Shown: positions 1-7,909 of the stretch, piece after piece
Numbering within the stretch: the stretch's first letter is position 1
Layout of the letters: every line of letters starts with the position of its first letter
NCBI GenBank assembly: GCA_963739135.1
Contig: CAVTZG010000020.1
Location: 124,001 to 188,000 of the forward strand
From: Palsa-504 sp963739135
Lineage (GTDB): Bacteria > Actinomycetota > Actinomycetes > Streptosporangiales > Streptosporangiaceae
Reading direction: 5' to 3'
DNA length: 64,000 bases
Notes under the pieces: model-generated
The model's database searches: none
What the model saw: only the letters and a program-made list of their open reading frames with translations
Told to the model about the DNA's origin: nothing
Translations under genes and position numbers: made by a program

Positions 1-1761
1 GCGCAGGTCCTCGCCCCAGCCGCCGTCGGGGTTCTGGTGGGTCTCGAGCCAGGCCACGGCCCGGCGGATGGCGGGCCTGGACGGCCTGACCCCGGCCGCG
101 ATCAGTGCGGGCACCACGGCGCCGGTGCCGTAGATGTAGTTGGCGCCCCACCGGCCGAACCAGGATCCGTCGGGTTCCTGGGCCCGCAGCAGCCAGACCA
201 CGCCGCGGCGGGCCGCCGGGTGATCAGCCTGGCCTTCGGCGGCGAACGCCTCGACGATGTGCGCGGTCACGTCGGCCGAGGGCGGGTCGATGACCGCGCC
301 GAAGTCGCAGAACGGCAGCTTGTTGACCAGCATGCGGGTGTTGTCGGCGTCGAACGCGCCCCAGCCGCCGTCCTTGGACTGCATCCCGGCCAGCCAGCGG
401 AGCCCGCGCTCGATCGCGGGCTTGCCGTCGGGCAGGGTTGTGGGGTCGACCCGGCGCAAGGCCAGCACCACTTCGGCGGTGTCGTCGGTGTCGGGGTAGT
501 GGTCGTTGTCGAACTCGAAGGCCCAGCCGCCGGGGGCCAGGGCGGGCCGCCGGACCTGCCAGTCGCCCGGGCCGCGGATCTCCTCGCCGAGTACCCACTC
601 CCCCGCCCGGACCAGGGCCGGATCATCGGCGGGCAGGCCGGCGTCGGCCAGGCCGATCATGGTCAGCACGGTGTCCCAGACCGGCGACTGGCACGCCTCC
701 AGGCGGCGCACCGGGCCGTCGGGCCCGTCCTCGGTGATGGTGAACCGGTCAAGACCGCTAAGTCCGCGCTGCATGACGGGGTGCGTGATGTCGTAGCCGA
801 GCAGGTCCAGGGCCATCAGCGAGTACACCCAGGGCGGCTGGATGCCGCCCCAGCAGCCGTCCTGCTCCTGCCGGGAGATGATCCACTCCGCGCAGCGCCG
901 CAGCGCCGCCCGCCGCACCGACTTCACCGGCCGGTAGCGATGCAGGGCCTTGTCCAGGGCAGTGAACACGTGGGACCAGGGGTCCCGGGGGGTACGGGGG
1001 GGCGGGGAGCCCCCCTGTGCCGGCGGGGCCGAGGGGGTCTGGGGGGAACGGTTTCCCCCCAGGAGCGGGGGGGTCTGGGGGGGTCGTCCCCCCGAGGAGA
1101 TAGGGCGCGCGTCGAAGGAGCGGCGCGGGCCGGGGGCACGGCCGTGCGGGCCGCCGGTCTTCAGCTCGTCGATCGTGAACGGCAGCGGCCGGGACGGCCG
1201 GAACGACTGGACGATGGCCAGCGCGACCATGGTCTGCCTGGCCCAGCAGCCCCAGTCGTAGATGTTGAGCGGGAACCAGGACGGCAGGTAGATCAGCTCG
1301 GGCGGGATGACGGGCAGGTCGTCCCACGACCACCGGCCGGACAGGGCCAGCCAGAGCCGGGTGAACACGCGGGTGGCCTCCACGCCACCATGGGCCAGGA
1401 CCCAGGACCGGGCGACGTCCATGTGCGGCGCGTCGACCGGGTCGCCGGCCAGCCGCAGCGCCACGTAGGCCTCGACGGTGGTGGACAGGTCGGCGGGGCC
1501 GCCGAAGAAGTTGGCCCAGGTGCCGTCCTGGAGCTGGTTGGACCGGATCCAGCGCGCGGTGGCGGCAGTGGCCGCGTCGTCGCGCACGCCGAGGAACTGG
1601 CGCAGCAGCAGGTCCTCGGCGTCCATGGTCACGTTGGTCTCGAGCTCGCCCTGCCACCAGCCGTCGGCGCGCTGCAGCCCGAGGACGTGGTCTCGCGCCC
1701 GGGCCAGGGTGGCCCGGGCGAGGTCAGGGGCCGCGATGTCGGTCCCGGCGTCAGCTACCAC
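1..1761 (-). CDS. shc: squalene-hopene cyclase (C-terminus cut by window edge)
   Basis: Cyclises squalene to hopene, the last core step of hopanoid synthesis, at the membrane. I read 587 codons in one open frame. Seen: the catalytic acidic motif DTDDTAEV (codons at about 475-492), a QW-type repeat WLETHQNPDGGWGED at the left edge, and an N-terminal segment LGLQRADGWWQGELETN. The GTG start at 1761 overlaps the end of the upstream prenyl synthase gene by 7 bases, so translation is probably coupled. The last part of the protein lies outside the window. Odd: residues about 222-259 are a Pro-rich insertion encoded by a G-rich repeat (985-1096), placed in a variable linker and not disturbing the frame. 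Confidence 0.95.
   Translation of the reverse strand, partial: MVADAGTDIAAPDLARATLARARDHVLGLQRADGWWQGELETNVTMDAEDLLLRQFLGVRDDAATAATARWIRSNQLQDGTWANFFGGPADLSTTVEAYVALRLAGDPVDAPHMDVARSWVLAHGGVEATRVFTRLWLALSGRWSWDDLPVIPPELIYLPSWFPLNIYDWGCWARQTMVALAIVQSFRPSRPLPFTIDELKTGGPHGRAPGPRRSFDARPISSGGRPPQTPPLLGGNRSPQTPSAPPAQGGSPPPRTPRDPWSHVFTALDKALHRYRPVKSVRRAALRRCAEWIISRQEQDGCWGGIQPPWVYSLMALDLLGYDITHPVMQRGLSGLDRFTITEDGPDGPVRRLEACQSPVWDTVLTMIGLADAGLPADDPALVRAGEWVLGEEIRGPGDWQVRRPALAPGGWAFEFDNDHYPDTDDTAEVVLALRRVDPTTLPDGKPAIERGLRWLAGMQSKDGGWGAFDADNTRMLVNKLPFCDFGAVIDPPSADVTAHIVEAFAAEGQADHPAARRGVVWLLRAQEPDGSWFGRWGANYIYGTGAVVPALIAAGVRPSRPAIRRAVAWLETHQNPDGGWGEDLR
985..1096. repeat. G-rich hairpin element, copy A, inside shc
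   Basis: Runs of 5-8 G on the plus strand alternate with C runs, giving small stem-loops (for example GGGGGAACGGTTTCCCCCC). Related sequence recurs at 4768-4882 and 48963-49071. Here it is read on the minus strand in frame and adds a Pro-rich linker (PPQTPPLL, SPQTPSAPP). Confidence 0.8.
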
Positions 1762-2771
1762 TGCCGCGCCGTGATGAACTCGGCGATCGCGGTCAGCTCG
1801 GCCCGGACGTCGGCGGGCAGGTCGATGTCGGACAGGCTGGCGTTGGCCGCGGCCAGCTGGGCGTCGGCCTCGGCCTCGGCCCACTGCTTGCCGCCCGCCG
1901 CGACGACCAGATCGGCGGCGCGGACCAGGTCGTCCTCGGACAGCGGCTGCGGGTCCGTGAGCAGGGCGCGCAGCTGATCGGCCTGGGGCGTGCCGCTGGT
2001 CAGCGCGGCCACTACCGGCAGCGACTTCTTGCGGGCCCGCAGGTCGGCGCGCACCGGCTTGCCGGTGACCTCGGGCGCGCCCCAGATGCCGAGCAGGTCG
2101 TCGGTGAGCTGGAAGGCCAGCCCCACGTGCGCGCCGAATCCGGCCAGGCCCATGGCCATCATGGGCGGGGCGCCCAGGTGCACCGCGCCGATGCTGCAGG
2201 CGCAGGCCATCAGCGCGGCGGTCTTGTTGCCCGCCATCTCCAGGCACTCGGGCAGGGTCACGTCGTCGCGCTTCTCGAAGGCCAGGTCCGCGCCCTGCCC
2301 GCTGATCAGCCGCTGCACGGCCGCGGACAGGCATCGGGCCGCCCAGGGACCCTGCGGGGTACCGTCCTCAAGGAGCAGTTCCTGAGCCAGGGCGAGCAGC
2401 GCGTCGCCGGCCAGGATGGCCGCGCCCACGCCGAACACGGTCCAGGCGGTGGGCCGGTGCCTGCGTTCGGTGTCGCCGTCCATGATGTCGTCGTGCAGCA
2501 GTGACCAGTTGTGCACCAGCTCCACCGCGACGGCGGCAGTCACGCCGCGCTCCGGCGGGGCGCCCGTGGCCCGGGCCGACAGCAGGGCCAGGGCGGGCCG
2601 CAGCGCCTTGCCGCCACTGGCTCCCGTGGGGTTGCCCTCGGCGTCGGCGAAGCCGAAGTGATACGCCGCGACCACGCCGACGTCCGGCGTCAGCCGGCCA
2701 ATGGTCGCCTCGATCGCCGGGCTAACCAAGTCCCGCGCCAGGGCCACACCCTCGGGCATCACAGCAGTCAC
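1755..2771 (-). CDS. polyprenyl (farnesyl-type) diphosphate synthase of the hopanoid operon
   Basis: Isoprenyl diphosphate synthase that probably supplies farnesyl diphosphate for squalene formation. The 338 residues include the first Asp-rich motif DDIMD (94-98), a following RRHRPTAW segment and the second Asp-rich motif LTDDLLG (about 222-228), so both metal-diphosphate sites are intact. I chose the GTG at 2771 because it overlaps the hpnE stop codon as GTGA; the frame stays open further upstream, but that part is hpnE sequence. Position between hpnE and shc matches the actinobacterial hopanoid gene order. Chain length cannot be fixed from sequence alone; C15 is inferred from context. Confidence 0.92.
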   Translation of the reverse strand: MTAVMPEGVALARDLVSPAIEATIGRLTPDVGVVAAYHFGFADAEGNPTGASGGKALRPALALLSARATGAPPERGVTAAVAVELVHNWSLLHDDIMDGDTERRHRPTAWTVFGVGAAILAGDALLALAQELLLEDGTPQGPWAARCLSAAVQRLISGQGADLAFEKRDDVTLPECLEMAGNKTAALMACACSIGAVHLGAPPMMAMGLAGFGAHVGLAFQLTDDLLGIWGAPEVTGKPVRADLRARKKSLPVVAALTSGTPQADQLRALLTDPQPLSEDDLVRAADLVVAAGGKQWAEAEADAQLAAANASLSDIDLPADVRAELTAIAEFITARQW

Positions 2772-4525
2772 TGACGTCTCCCAATCGTGGTGGATGTAGT
2801 AAGCGGACCGTTCGGCCCGGCGGAAAGCACCGTTTTCCGCAGCTTGATGGCTGCGGACAGGCCGCTGCGGACGGCGCCCTCCATCGTGTCCGGCCAGCCG
2901 GTGGCGGTCCACGCCCCGGCCAGCACCAGGCCGGGCAAGTCAGTCCCGGCCTGCGGCCGCAGCTTGGCCGTCCCGGGCGCCTGGCGGAAGGTGGCCCGCC
3001 GCTCCCGGGTCACGAAGAACTCGGTCACCTGAGCCTCGCGGGCCGCCGGAAACAGCTCGGCCAGCGCCGACACGAACTGCTCGCGCAGCTGGGCGGCGGG
3101 CACGTCCACGTACTCGTCCGCCGCCGACAGCGAGATAGCCAAGTACTGCGGCTGCCGCCCGCCGTCCGCCCCGCCGTCCGCCCCGTCCGCAGCGGAGTGA
3201 AACCCGGGTTCCACCACACTAGAGGGTGCTGAAACCCCCGTTTCACCACCTTGGGTGGGGGCGGGGGCGGACTCTGGGGCGGTGCTGGTAGGGGCGGAGA
3301 GGCGGTCGAGGCCGGAGATGCGAGTGCGGTCGAAGACCCACTGGACCGGGGAGTCGATTGCGGCGGCGAACGGGAGGTCGGTGACCTTCCGGTCGTAGAT
3401 GACGTGCACGTTGACGATGGGCGAGGCGCCCAGGCCGGACCAGCCGGCCACGGTGGCCTCGGGCAGGGCAACGGGCGGGATGAGGCGGGCGGCCATCTCG
3501 TGCGGCACGGCCAGCACCACCGCGTCGGCGGGGATTTCCGCGGGAAGAGTCTCGTCGTCGGCGGGACGGGCGAGGCGGACGAGGAAGCGGGGGCGGGAAG
3601 GGTCGACGGGGGCACCGGAGGCAGCGGGGAGGACGGGCGCGGCCAGGTCGGCGGGGGCGGGCGAGGCGGCGGCGGGCGAGGCGGGGGGGACGGGGGCGGG
3701 CGAGGTGGCGGGGGCGGGCGAGGCGGCGGGGGCGGGCGAGGCGGCGGGGGGCGAGGCGGGGGGGACGGGTTCGATGGCGGAGACTTTGGCGCCGATCAGG
3801 ACGCGGGCGCCGAGCTTGGCCAGCAGGGTGGCGGCGGCGTCGCCGTGCAGCTCGCCCAGGGGCAGGGCGGGGACGCCGATGTCGGCGGCGTTGTTCTTAC
3901 CCAGCAGGCCGGTCTTGACCACGGTGGCGGCCAGCGAGAGGGAGGCGTCGTCACCGGCGATGTTCAGGGCCGAGACGGTGAACAGGTCCCACAGGGCGCG
4001 GCGGGCCCGGTCGTTCTGGCCGCGGGCGGCGAGCCAGTCGCCGAAGCGCTGCTCGTCCACCGCCGGCTTAGCCGGGTCGACGAAGCGCATGGCCAGGGCG
4101 GGGCGCGATACCACGGCCCGTTCGGCCCAAGACAAGAACGGATACCTGGCCAGGGCGGGCAGCATATGCAGGGGGCCGGGGAGCGCGGTCCGGCGGAGCT
4201 GGCCCCTGCGGGGGGCCAGGGGGGTCGCCCCACCGGAGCTAGCAGAGCGGGCCGGAGCCAGGACGGTCACGTCGAAGCGGTCCTGCAGCGGCGCGTGGGC
4301 GGTCATGCCGAGCTGGTCGAGCAGGCCGCGGTAGGCGGTGCAGCAGCCGAGAAACACGTGCTGGCCGGTGTCGACGGTCAGGCCGTCGCGGCTGAAGGAG
4401 CAGGTGGCGCCGCCCAGCCGGGGCCGGGCCTCGAGCAGGGTGACCTGCGCGCCCGCCTCGGCGAGGGCGATCGCGGCGGTGATGCCGGCCAGGCCACCGC
4501 CGACCACCACGGCCCGCGGGCTCAC
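2768..4525 (-). CDS. hpnE: hydroxysqualene dehydroxylase / squalene-associated FAD enzyme
   Basis: FAD-dependent amine-oxidase-like enzyme of the HpnCDE route from farnesyl diphosphate to squalene. The N-terminal dinucleotide fold (AVVVGGGLAGITAA) and the C-terminal flavin segment (GLVLAGAWTATGWPDTMEGAV) are present. The GTG start at 4525 overlaps the hpnD stop (GTGA). At 585 residues it is longer than the usual 420-480; the excess is two low-complexity insertions, a Pro/Ala tract (about residues 250-304) and a Ser/Pro/Gly stretch (about 411-455) that contains a palindrome. Both appear to sit between conserved blocks, so the enzyme may still fold. Confidence 0.9.
   Translation of the reverse strand: MSPRAVVVGGGLAGITAAIALAEAGAQVTLLEARPRLGGATCSFSRDGLTVDTGQHVFLGCCTAYRGLLDQLGMTAHAPLQDRFDVTVLAPARSASSGGATPLAPRRGQLRRTALPGPLHMLPALARYPFLSWAERAVVSRPALAMRFVDPAKPAVDEQRFGDWLAARGQNDRARRALWDLFTVSALNIAGDDASLSLAATVVKTGLLGKNNAADIGVPALPLGELHGDAAATLLAKLGARVLIGAKVSAIEPVPPASPPAASPAPAASPAPATSPAPVPPASPAAASPAPADLAAPVLPAASGAPVDPSRPRFLVRLARPADDETLPAEIPADAVVLAVPHEMAARLIPPVALPEATVAGWSGLGASPIVNVHVIYDRKVTDLPFAAAIDSPVQWVFDRTRISGLDRLSAPTSTAPESAPAPTQGGETGVSAPSSVVEPGFHSAADGADGGADGGRQPQYLAISLSAADEYVDVPAAQLREQFVSALAELFPAAREAQVTEFFVTRERRATFRQAPGTAKLRPQAGTDLPGLVLAGAWTATGWPDTMEGAVRSGLSAAIKLRKTVLSAGPNGPLTTSTTIGRRQ
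3197..3250. repeat. palindromic element inside hpnE
   Basis: Two arms related as imperfect inverted repeats (GTGAAACCCGGGTTCCACCA and GTGCTGAAACCCCCGTTTCA), each partly self-complementary, separated by a short ACTAGAG spacer. It is translated in frame as part of a linker in HpnE. No second copy was found in the window. Confidence 0.55.
4111..4127 (-). repeat. 17-base recurrent word, site 1 (in hpnE)
   Basis: GGCCGAACGGGCCGTGG on the minus strand, identical to sites at 26221, 34098 and 56877. Here it encodes Ala-Glu-Arg-Ala-Val. Confidence 0.7.
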
Positions 4526-5467
4526 GAGATCCTCCCGGCCAGGGCCTTGACCGCGACCATGGCCTTCTCGCGGCCGGACAGCGACGTGCGGCCGCGCAGC
4601 ACGGCGGCGGGGTCGGCGGCGATGATCTCCAGCAGGCGGCGGTAGATGCCGGCCATGGCCCCGGTGCAGGCCGCGCTGCGCCGGTCGAGCATGGCCAGCA
4701 GGCGCAGGCCGTCGTCGTACCACTCGCGGGCCCGGTCGGCCTCGAACTCGACCAGCCGGGTGAATCCAGGGGGTACGGGGGGCCGGGGGGCATGGGGGGC
4801 AGCCCTTCCCAAGGGGGGTCCGGGGGGATGGGTCCCCCCGGGAAAAGCAGCGGGGGGGTCTGGGGGGGTCGTCCCCCCGAGGTCAACCAGGTCAACAGCA
4901 AATTTGGCCAGGTCTTCGGCAGGGAGGTAGACCCGGCCGTTGGCGTGGTCCTCGCGGATGTCGCGCAGGATGTTGGTCAGCTGGAGGGCTACGCCCAGCG
5001 AATCGGCCAGCTGGGCGGCCTGGGTCATATCGCCGCGGGTGCCGAAGATGCCCAGCGAAAAGCCGGCCGATGGAGCCGGCCACGCAGCGGCAGTAGTAGA
5101 GCAGGTCCTCGAAGGTCTGGTAGCTGGTGCCGCGCACGTCGGCCACGCAGCCGTCGATGAGCTCGCCGAAGGCCGCCATGGGCACCGGGAAGGTGCGCTC
5201 CACGTCGGCCAGGGCCACGAGCACCGGGTCGTCCGGGCTCGAGCGGGTGAGGTTCAGCACCGCCTCGCGGGCCTGTTCCAGGGCGGCGATCTTCTCCTCG
5301 GCGGGCAGCGTGCCGTCGCCGATGTCATCGATGCGGCGGGCGAAGGCGTAGATGACGGCCAGGCCGGCCCGCTTGCCCGCGGGCAGCAGCCGGATCCCGT
5401 ACGCGAAGTTCCTGGCCTGTGACCAGGTAATCCGTTCGCACTCGCGGTACGCCTCACTCAGTTCCAC
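4522..5467 (-). pseudogene. hpnD: hpnD, presqualene diphosphate synthase-like gene, frameshifted
   Basis: Trans-isoprenyl diphosphate synthase fold, expected to condense two farnesyl diphosphates. The first frame starts at GTG 5467 (1-base overlap with the hpnC stop) and carries the first Asp motif (ARRIDDIGDG) and SIGRL. The second frame carries LQLTNILRDIREDHANGRVYLP, the second Asp motif. The frames join at a run of four A (5058-5061, TTTT in the message), where three would restore RLSLGIFG. A Pro-rich insert of about 38 residues follows the second motif and is encoded by repeat copy B. Without a base error or slippage, the product would be truncated and inactive. Confidence 0.88.
4768..4882. 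repeat. G-rich hairpin element, copy B, inside hpnD
   Basis: Same design as copy A, ending in the shared block GGTCTGGGGGGGTCGTCCCC. Read on the minus strand it adds a linker with TTPPDPP and HPPGPP, between the AEDLAKF segment and the conserved FEADRAREWYDDG segment. Confidence 0.8.
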
Positions 5468-6477
5468 TATCGTCCCGTCACGTAGGTCTTGAGCAGCTCG
5501 GTCACCAGCCGCGGCTTGCGCGGCTTGTGCGTGCCGCTCAGCACGTCGTACCGGTGCTGCCGGATGGCGGCCAGGGCCGCCCGGCCGCCGCCCAGGTAGC
5601 CCGCCACCGACAGCCGGGCCGCGCCGCGCAGCGTGCCGACCAGCGGCGCGCCCTGATTGAGCAGCGCCGCGGCCCGGTCGACCTCGAACCGCATCAGCGC
5701 CGCGACCGCGGGGCCCGCGGCCGGTTCGGCCAGGTCGGCCTCGGTGCAGCCGAACCGGTCCAGGTCCTCGGCCGGCAGGTAGATCCGGCCGTTGCCCAGG
5801 TCCTCGGCCACGTCCTGCCAGTGCTCGGCCAGTTGCAGGGCGGTGCAGATGCTATCGGACAGCGCGATCCGTTCCGGTGTAGCGACACCGAAGATATACA
5901 GCACGATCTGGCCAACGGGGTTGGCCGACAGCTCGCAGTACCGGGCTAGTTCGGCGTAGCTGGCGTAGCGGGTGACTCGCTGGTCCTGCCGGTTGGCCTG
6001 GATCAGGGCGTGCAGCGGCCCGGCCGGCACGCCGCATTCGCGCACGGTCTCGGCCATGGCCCGCATGACCGGAGAGGCGGGGGTGCCGCCGGCATAGATG
6101 GCATCGACGTCGGCGTCGAACTCATCCAGCAGCCCCAGCCGGTAGGCGCCCTGGCTGGTGTGGCCGCCGCCAGTGTGGTTGCCGCCAGTGTGGTTGCCGC
6201 CAGTGTGGTTGCCGCCAGTGTGGTTGCCGCCAGTGTGGTTGCCGCCAGTGTGGTTGCCGGAGGTGTCGCGGGCCTCGTCGCCCAGGTCGTCGGTGAGCCG
6301 GGCGAAGCAGTACAGGGCGGTCAGGTGGCGCCGGTGCCGCCGCGGCAGCATGCGCAGCGCGACGGGAAAGTTCTCGCCCGACGCGTTGGCCGCCACCTCC
6401 TCGGCACGGGTCACCGCCGGGCGCACATGCTCGCGCACGCCCGTCGGAGGTCTTCCGCGACTTCCCCCAGCCACCAC
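5467..6477 (-). CDS. hpnC: HpnC, squalene synthase-like hopanoid enzyme
   Basis: Class I prenyl-transferase fold; in the HpnCDE pathway it converts presqualene diphosphate to hydroxysqualene. Seen: SGENFPVALRMLP, the first Asp motif (FARLTDDLGDEA) and the second (EHWQDVAEDLGNGRIYLP). I placed the start at GTG 6477. A TTG 12 codons upstream is also in frame, but those codons (TTA, ATT, TAT, AAT) are unlike the rest of the gene and lie in AT-rich promoter-like DNA. Six perfect GNHTG repeats follow the first Asp motif, in the loop between helices. It is the first gene of the five-gene minus-strand operon. Confidence 0.9.
   Translation of the reverse strand: MVAGGSRGRPPTGVREHVRPAVTRAEEVAANASGENFPVALRMLPRRHRRHLTALYCFARLTDDLGDEARDTSGNHTGGNHTGGNHTGGNHTGGNHTGGNHTGGGHTSQGAYRLGLLDEFDADVDAIYAGGTPASPVMRAMAETVRECGVPAGPLHALIQANRQDQRVTRYASYAELARYCELSANPVGQIVLYIFGVATPERIALSDSICTALQLAEHWQDVAEDLGNGRIYLPAEDLDRFGCTEADLAEPAAGPAVAALMRFEVDRAAALLNQGAPLVGTLRGAARLSVAGYLGGGRAALAAIRQHRYDVLSGTHKPRKPRLVTELLKTYVTGR
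6157..6262. repeat. 15-base tandem repeat in hpnC
   Basis: Unit GTGTGGTTGCCGCCA, six near-perfect copies plus a degenerate one. It encodes GNHTG units on the minus strand and keeps the frame. Confidence 0.9.
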
Positions 6478-6712
6478 CCCGTCATTTTCGAGGGAATAAC
6501 CAATTAATTGCAAACAATGACATGGGCGTCACATGACGGCAGTGTCGGCTAACCAACGTCAGGCGGCCGGGCCGGTGACCTGTTCACTACCGTTCGCACT
6601 GGTTACACTGCGGAAAAATAGTTTGCATCACCGAACAACGTTATGCTAACTAATACACCTGACATGAGCGTCAGCTTCCGCAATGTTACGCGGCATTATC
6701 GTCGGAGCCGGT
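6478..6712 (-). promoter_or_regulatory. AT-rich upstream region of the hopanoid operon
   Basis: No gene. Base composition drops well below the surroundings between about 6483 and 6665 (for example AATTAATTGCAAAC and GGAAAAATAGTTTGC), as expected for a promoter of the operon starting with hpnC. I cannot assign a -35/-10 pair with confidence. Confidence 0.45.
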
Positions 6713-7828
6713 TCAGGTGCGCCAGATGAGGATCAGGGCACAGTCGTCGGAACCGCCGCCGCCCTGCTGCAGGTTGGTCACCATGGGCCCGGCTCCGGCG
6801 TGGAAGCCGGGAGCCAGCATGCGTTCGGCCTCGCCGAGCAGCCGGTCGGTGCCCGCGTCGATGTCCCGGCCGGGCGCTTCCACCAGCCCGTCGGTGTAGA
6901 GCATCAGCGCGTCCCCGCGCTGCAGCACGCCGCGCTCGGTCTCGGACACGGCGCCGCGCAGGTCGGGCACGACGCCGAGCACGATGCCACGGGCCCGGGT
7001 CAGGCGCCAGCGGCCGCCGGCGGCGTCGTAGTGCACCGCGGGCGGGTGCCCGGCGGAGAAGATCATGTACTCGCCCGAGGTCAGGTCGAGCCACAGGTGC
7101 ACGGCGGTGACGAAGCCCTCGGTGGCCGACCCGCGGCGCAGGTAGGCATTGCAGGCGGACAGGAAGTCCTCCCGCGGCACGGAGCCGAGCAGCCCGCCGA
7201 AGGCCCCGGAAAGCAGCAGGGCCCGCGTCCCGGCGTCGATGCCCTTGCCCGGCACGTCGACCAGCGCCACCTCGAGCAGCTTGCCGTCGCAGGTGGACAC
7301 CACGAAGTCGCCGCCGAAGGAAGAGCCGCCGGCCGGCCGCAGCACCACCGAGGAGTTCCAGCCGTCGCCCAGCGGGGGCAGCTTGGCCTGGGCCCGGATG
7401 CGGTCCCGCAGCTCGAGCAGCATCCGGTCGCCGCGCAGGCCGGTGAAGCCCAGCTTCTCCCTGGTCCGGGCCAGGATATCGGCGAAGACGGCGGTCAGCA
7501 CGATGGTGGCCACGATCCCGGCGCCGGCCTTGCCCTCCACCACGTCGTAGATCACCCCGGCAGCGACGAAGCCGAAGAAGATCCGCAGCGCGCGGGGCCA
7601 CAGCAGCAAGCCGCCGACCAGGATGGGCAAGATCATCACCCCGGGCGAGAACCACCACTCCGAGACATGCACGGCGGCCACCGCGACGGCGATGGCCACG
7701 ACCGACATGGCGAAGGCCAGCCGCCGGTTCCTGGTGATGAACTGCCTGGTGAGCTGGCTTCGCAAAGTACCCGGCAGCCTGCGGGCCGGTCCCGGGCGGG
7801 GACCGGTCGGCGGACGCGGGTTACCCAT
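6713..7828 (-). CDS. membrane-anchored PP2C/SpoIIE-type serine phosphatase
   Basis: Predicted protein Ser/Thr phosphatase of the PPM (SpoIIE/RsbU) family, which usually acts on anti-sigma-factor antagonists. The N-terminal 130 residues hold several hydrophobic segments (AFAMSVVAIAVAVAAVHV; GVMILPILVGGLLLW; GIVATIVLTAVFADILA), so the catalytic domain (about 145-371) probably faces the cytoplasm. Metal-binding motifs are visible: GGDFVV, ALVDVPGKGIDAG, YTDGLVEA and the terminal SDDCALILI. There is no PAS, GAF or kinase domain and no partner anti-sigma gene nearby, so its target is unknown. It lies upstream of hpnC on the same strand, separated by AT-rich DNA. Confidence 0.88.
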   Translation of the reverse strand: MGNPRPPTGPRPGPARRLPGTLRSQLTRQFITRNRRLAFAMSVVAIAVAVAAVHVSEWWFSPGVMILPILVGGLLLWPRALRIFFGFVAAGVIYDVVEGKAGAGIVATIVLTAVFADILARTREKLGFTGLRGDRMLLELRDRIRAQAKLPPLGDGWNSSVVLRPAGGSSFGGDFVVSTCDGKLLEVALVDVPGKGIDAGTRALLLSGAFGGLLGSVPREDFLSACNAYLRRGSATEGFVTAVHLWLDLTSGEYMIFSAGHPPAVHYDAAGGRWRLTRARGIVLGVVPDLRGAVSETERGVLQRGDALMLYTDGLVEAPGRDIDAGTDRLLGEAERMLAPGFHAGAGPMVTNLQQGGGGSDDCALILIWRT

Positions 7829-7909
7829 GATGCGGGCACTGTAGCCGATAAAGCTCCTGGCAGGCTAAACCACTCGCGCTGGGGCGCCGGGCCGGGGTAC
7901 GAAGGCATC

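Noticed and set aside
37..1977. 646-codon open frame antisense to squalene-hopene cyclase
   Set aside because: Codon-phase mirror of a GC-rich gene; no recognisable domain, while the minus strand carries clear cyclase motifs.
5050..5070. Programmed ribosomal frameshift in hpnD
   Set aside because: No slippery heptamer plus downstream structure could be defined, and four other genes show similar isolated shifts, so error or mutation is simpler.
6157..6262. Tandem repeats as a possible CRISPR array (also 10751, 23586 and 45851)
   Set aside because: Units are 15-18 bases with no spacers, lie inside reading frames and have no cas genes nearby.
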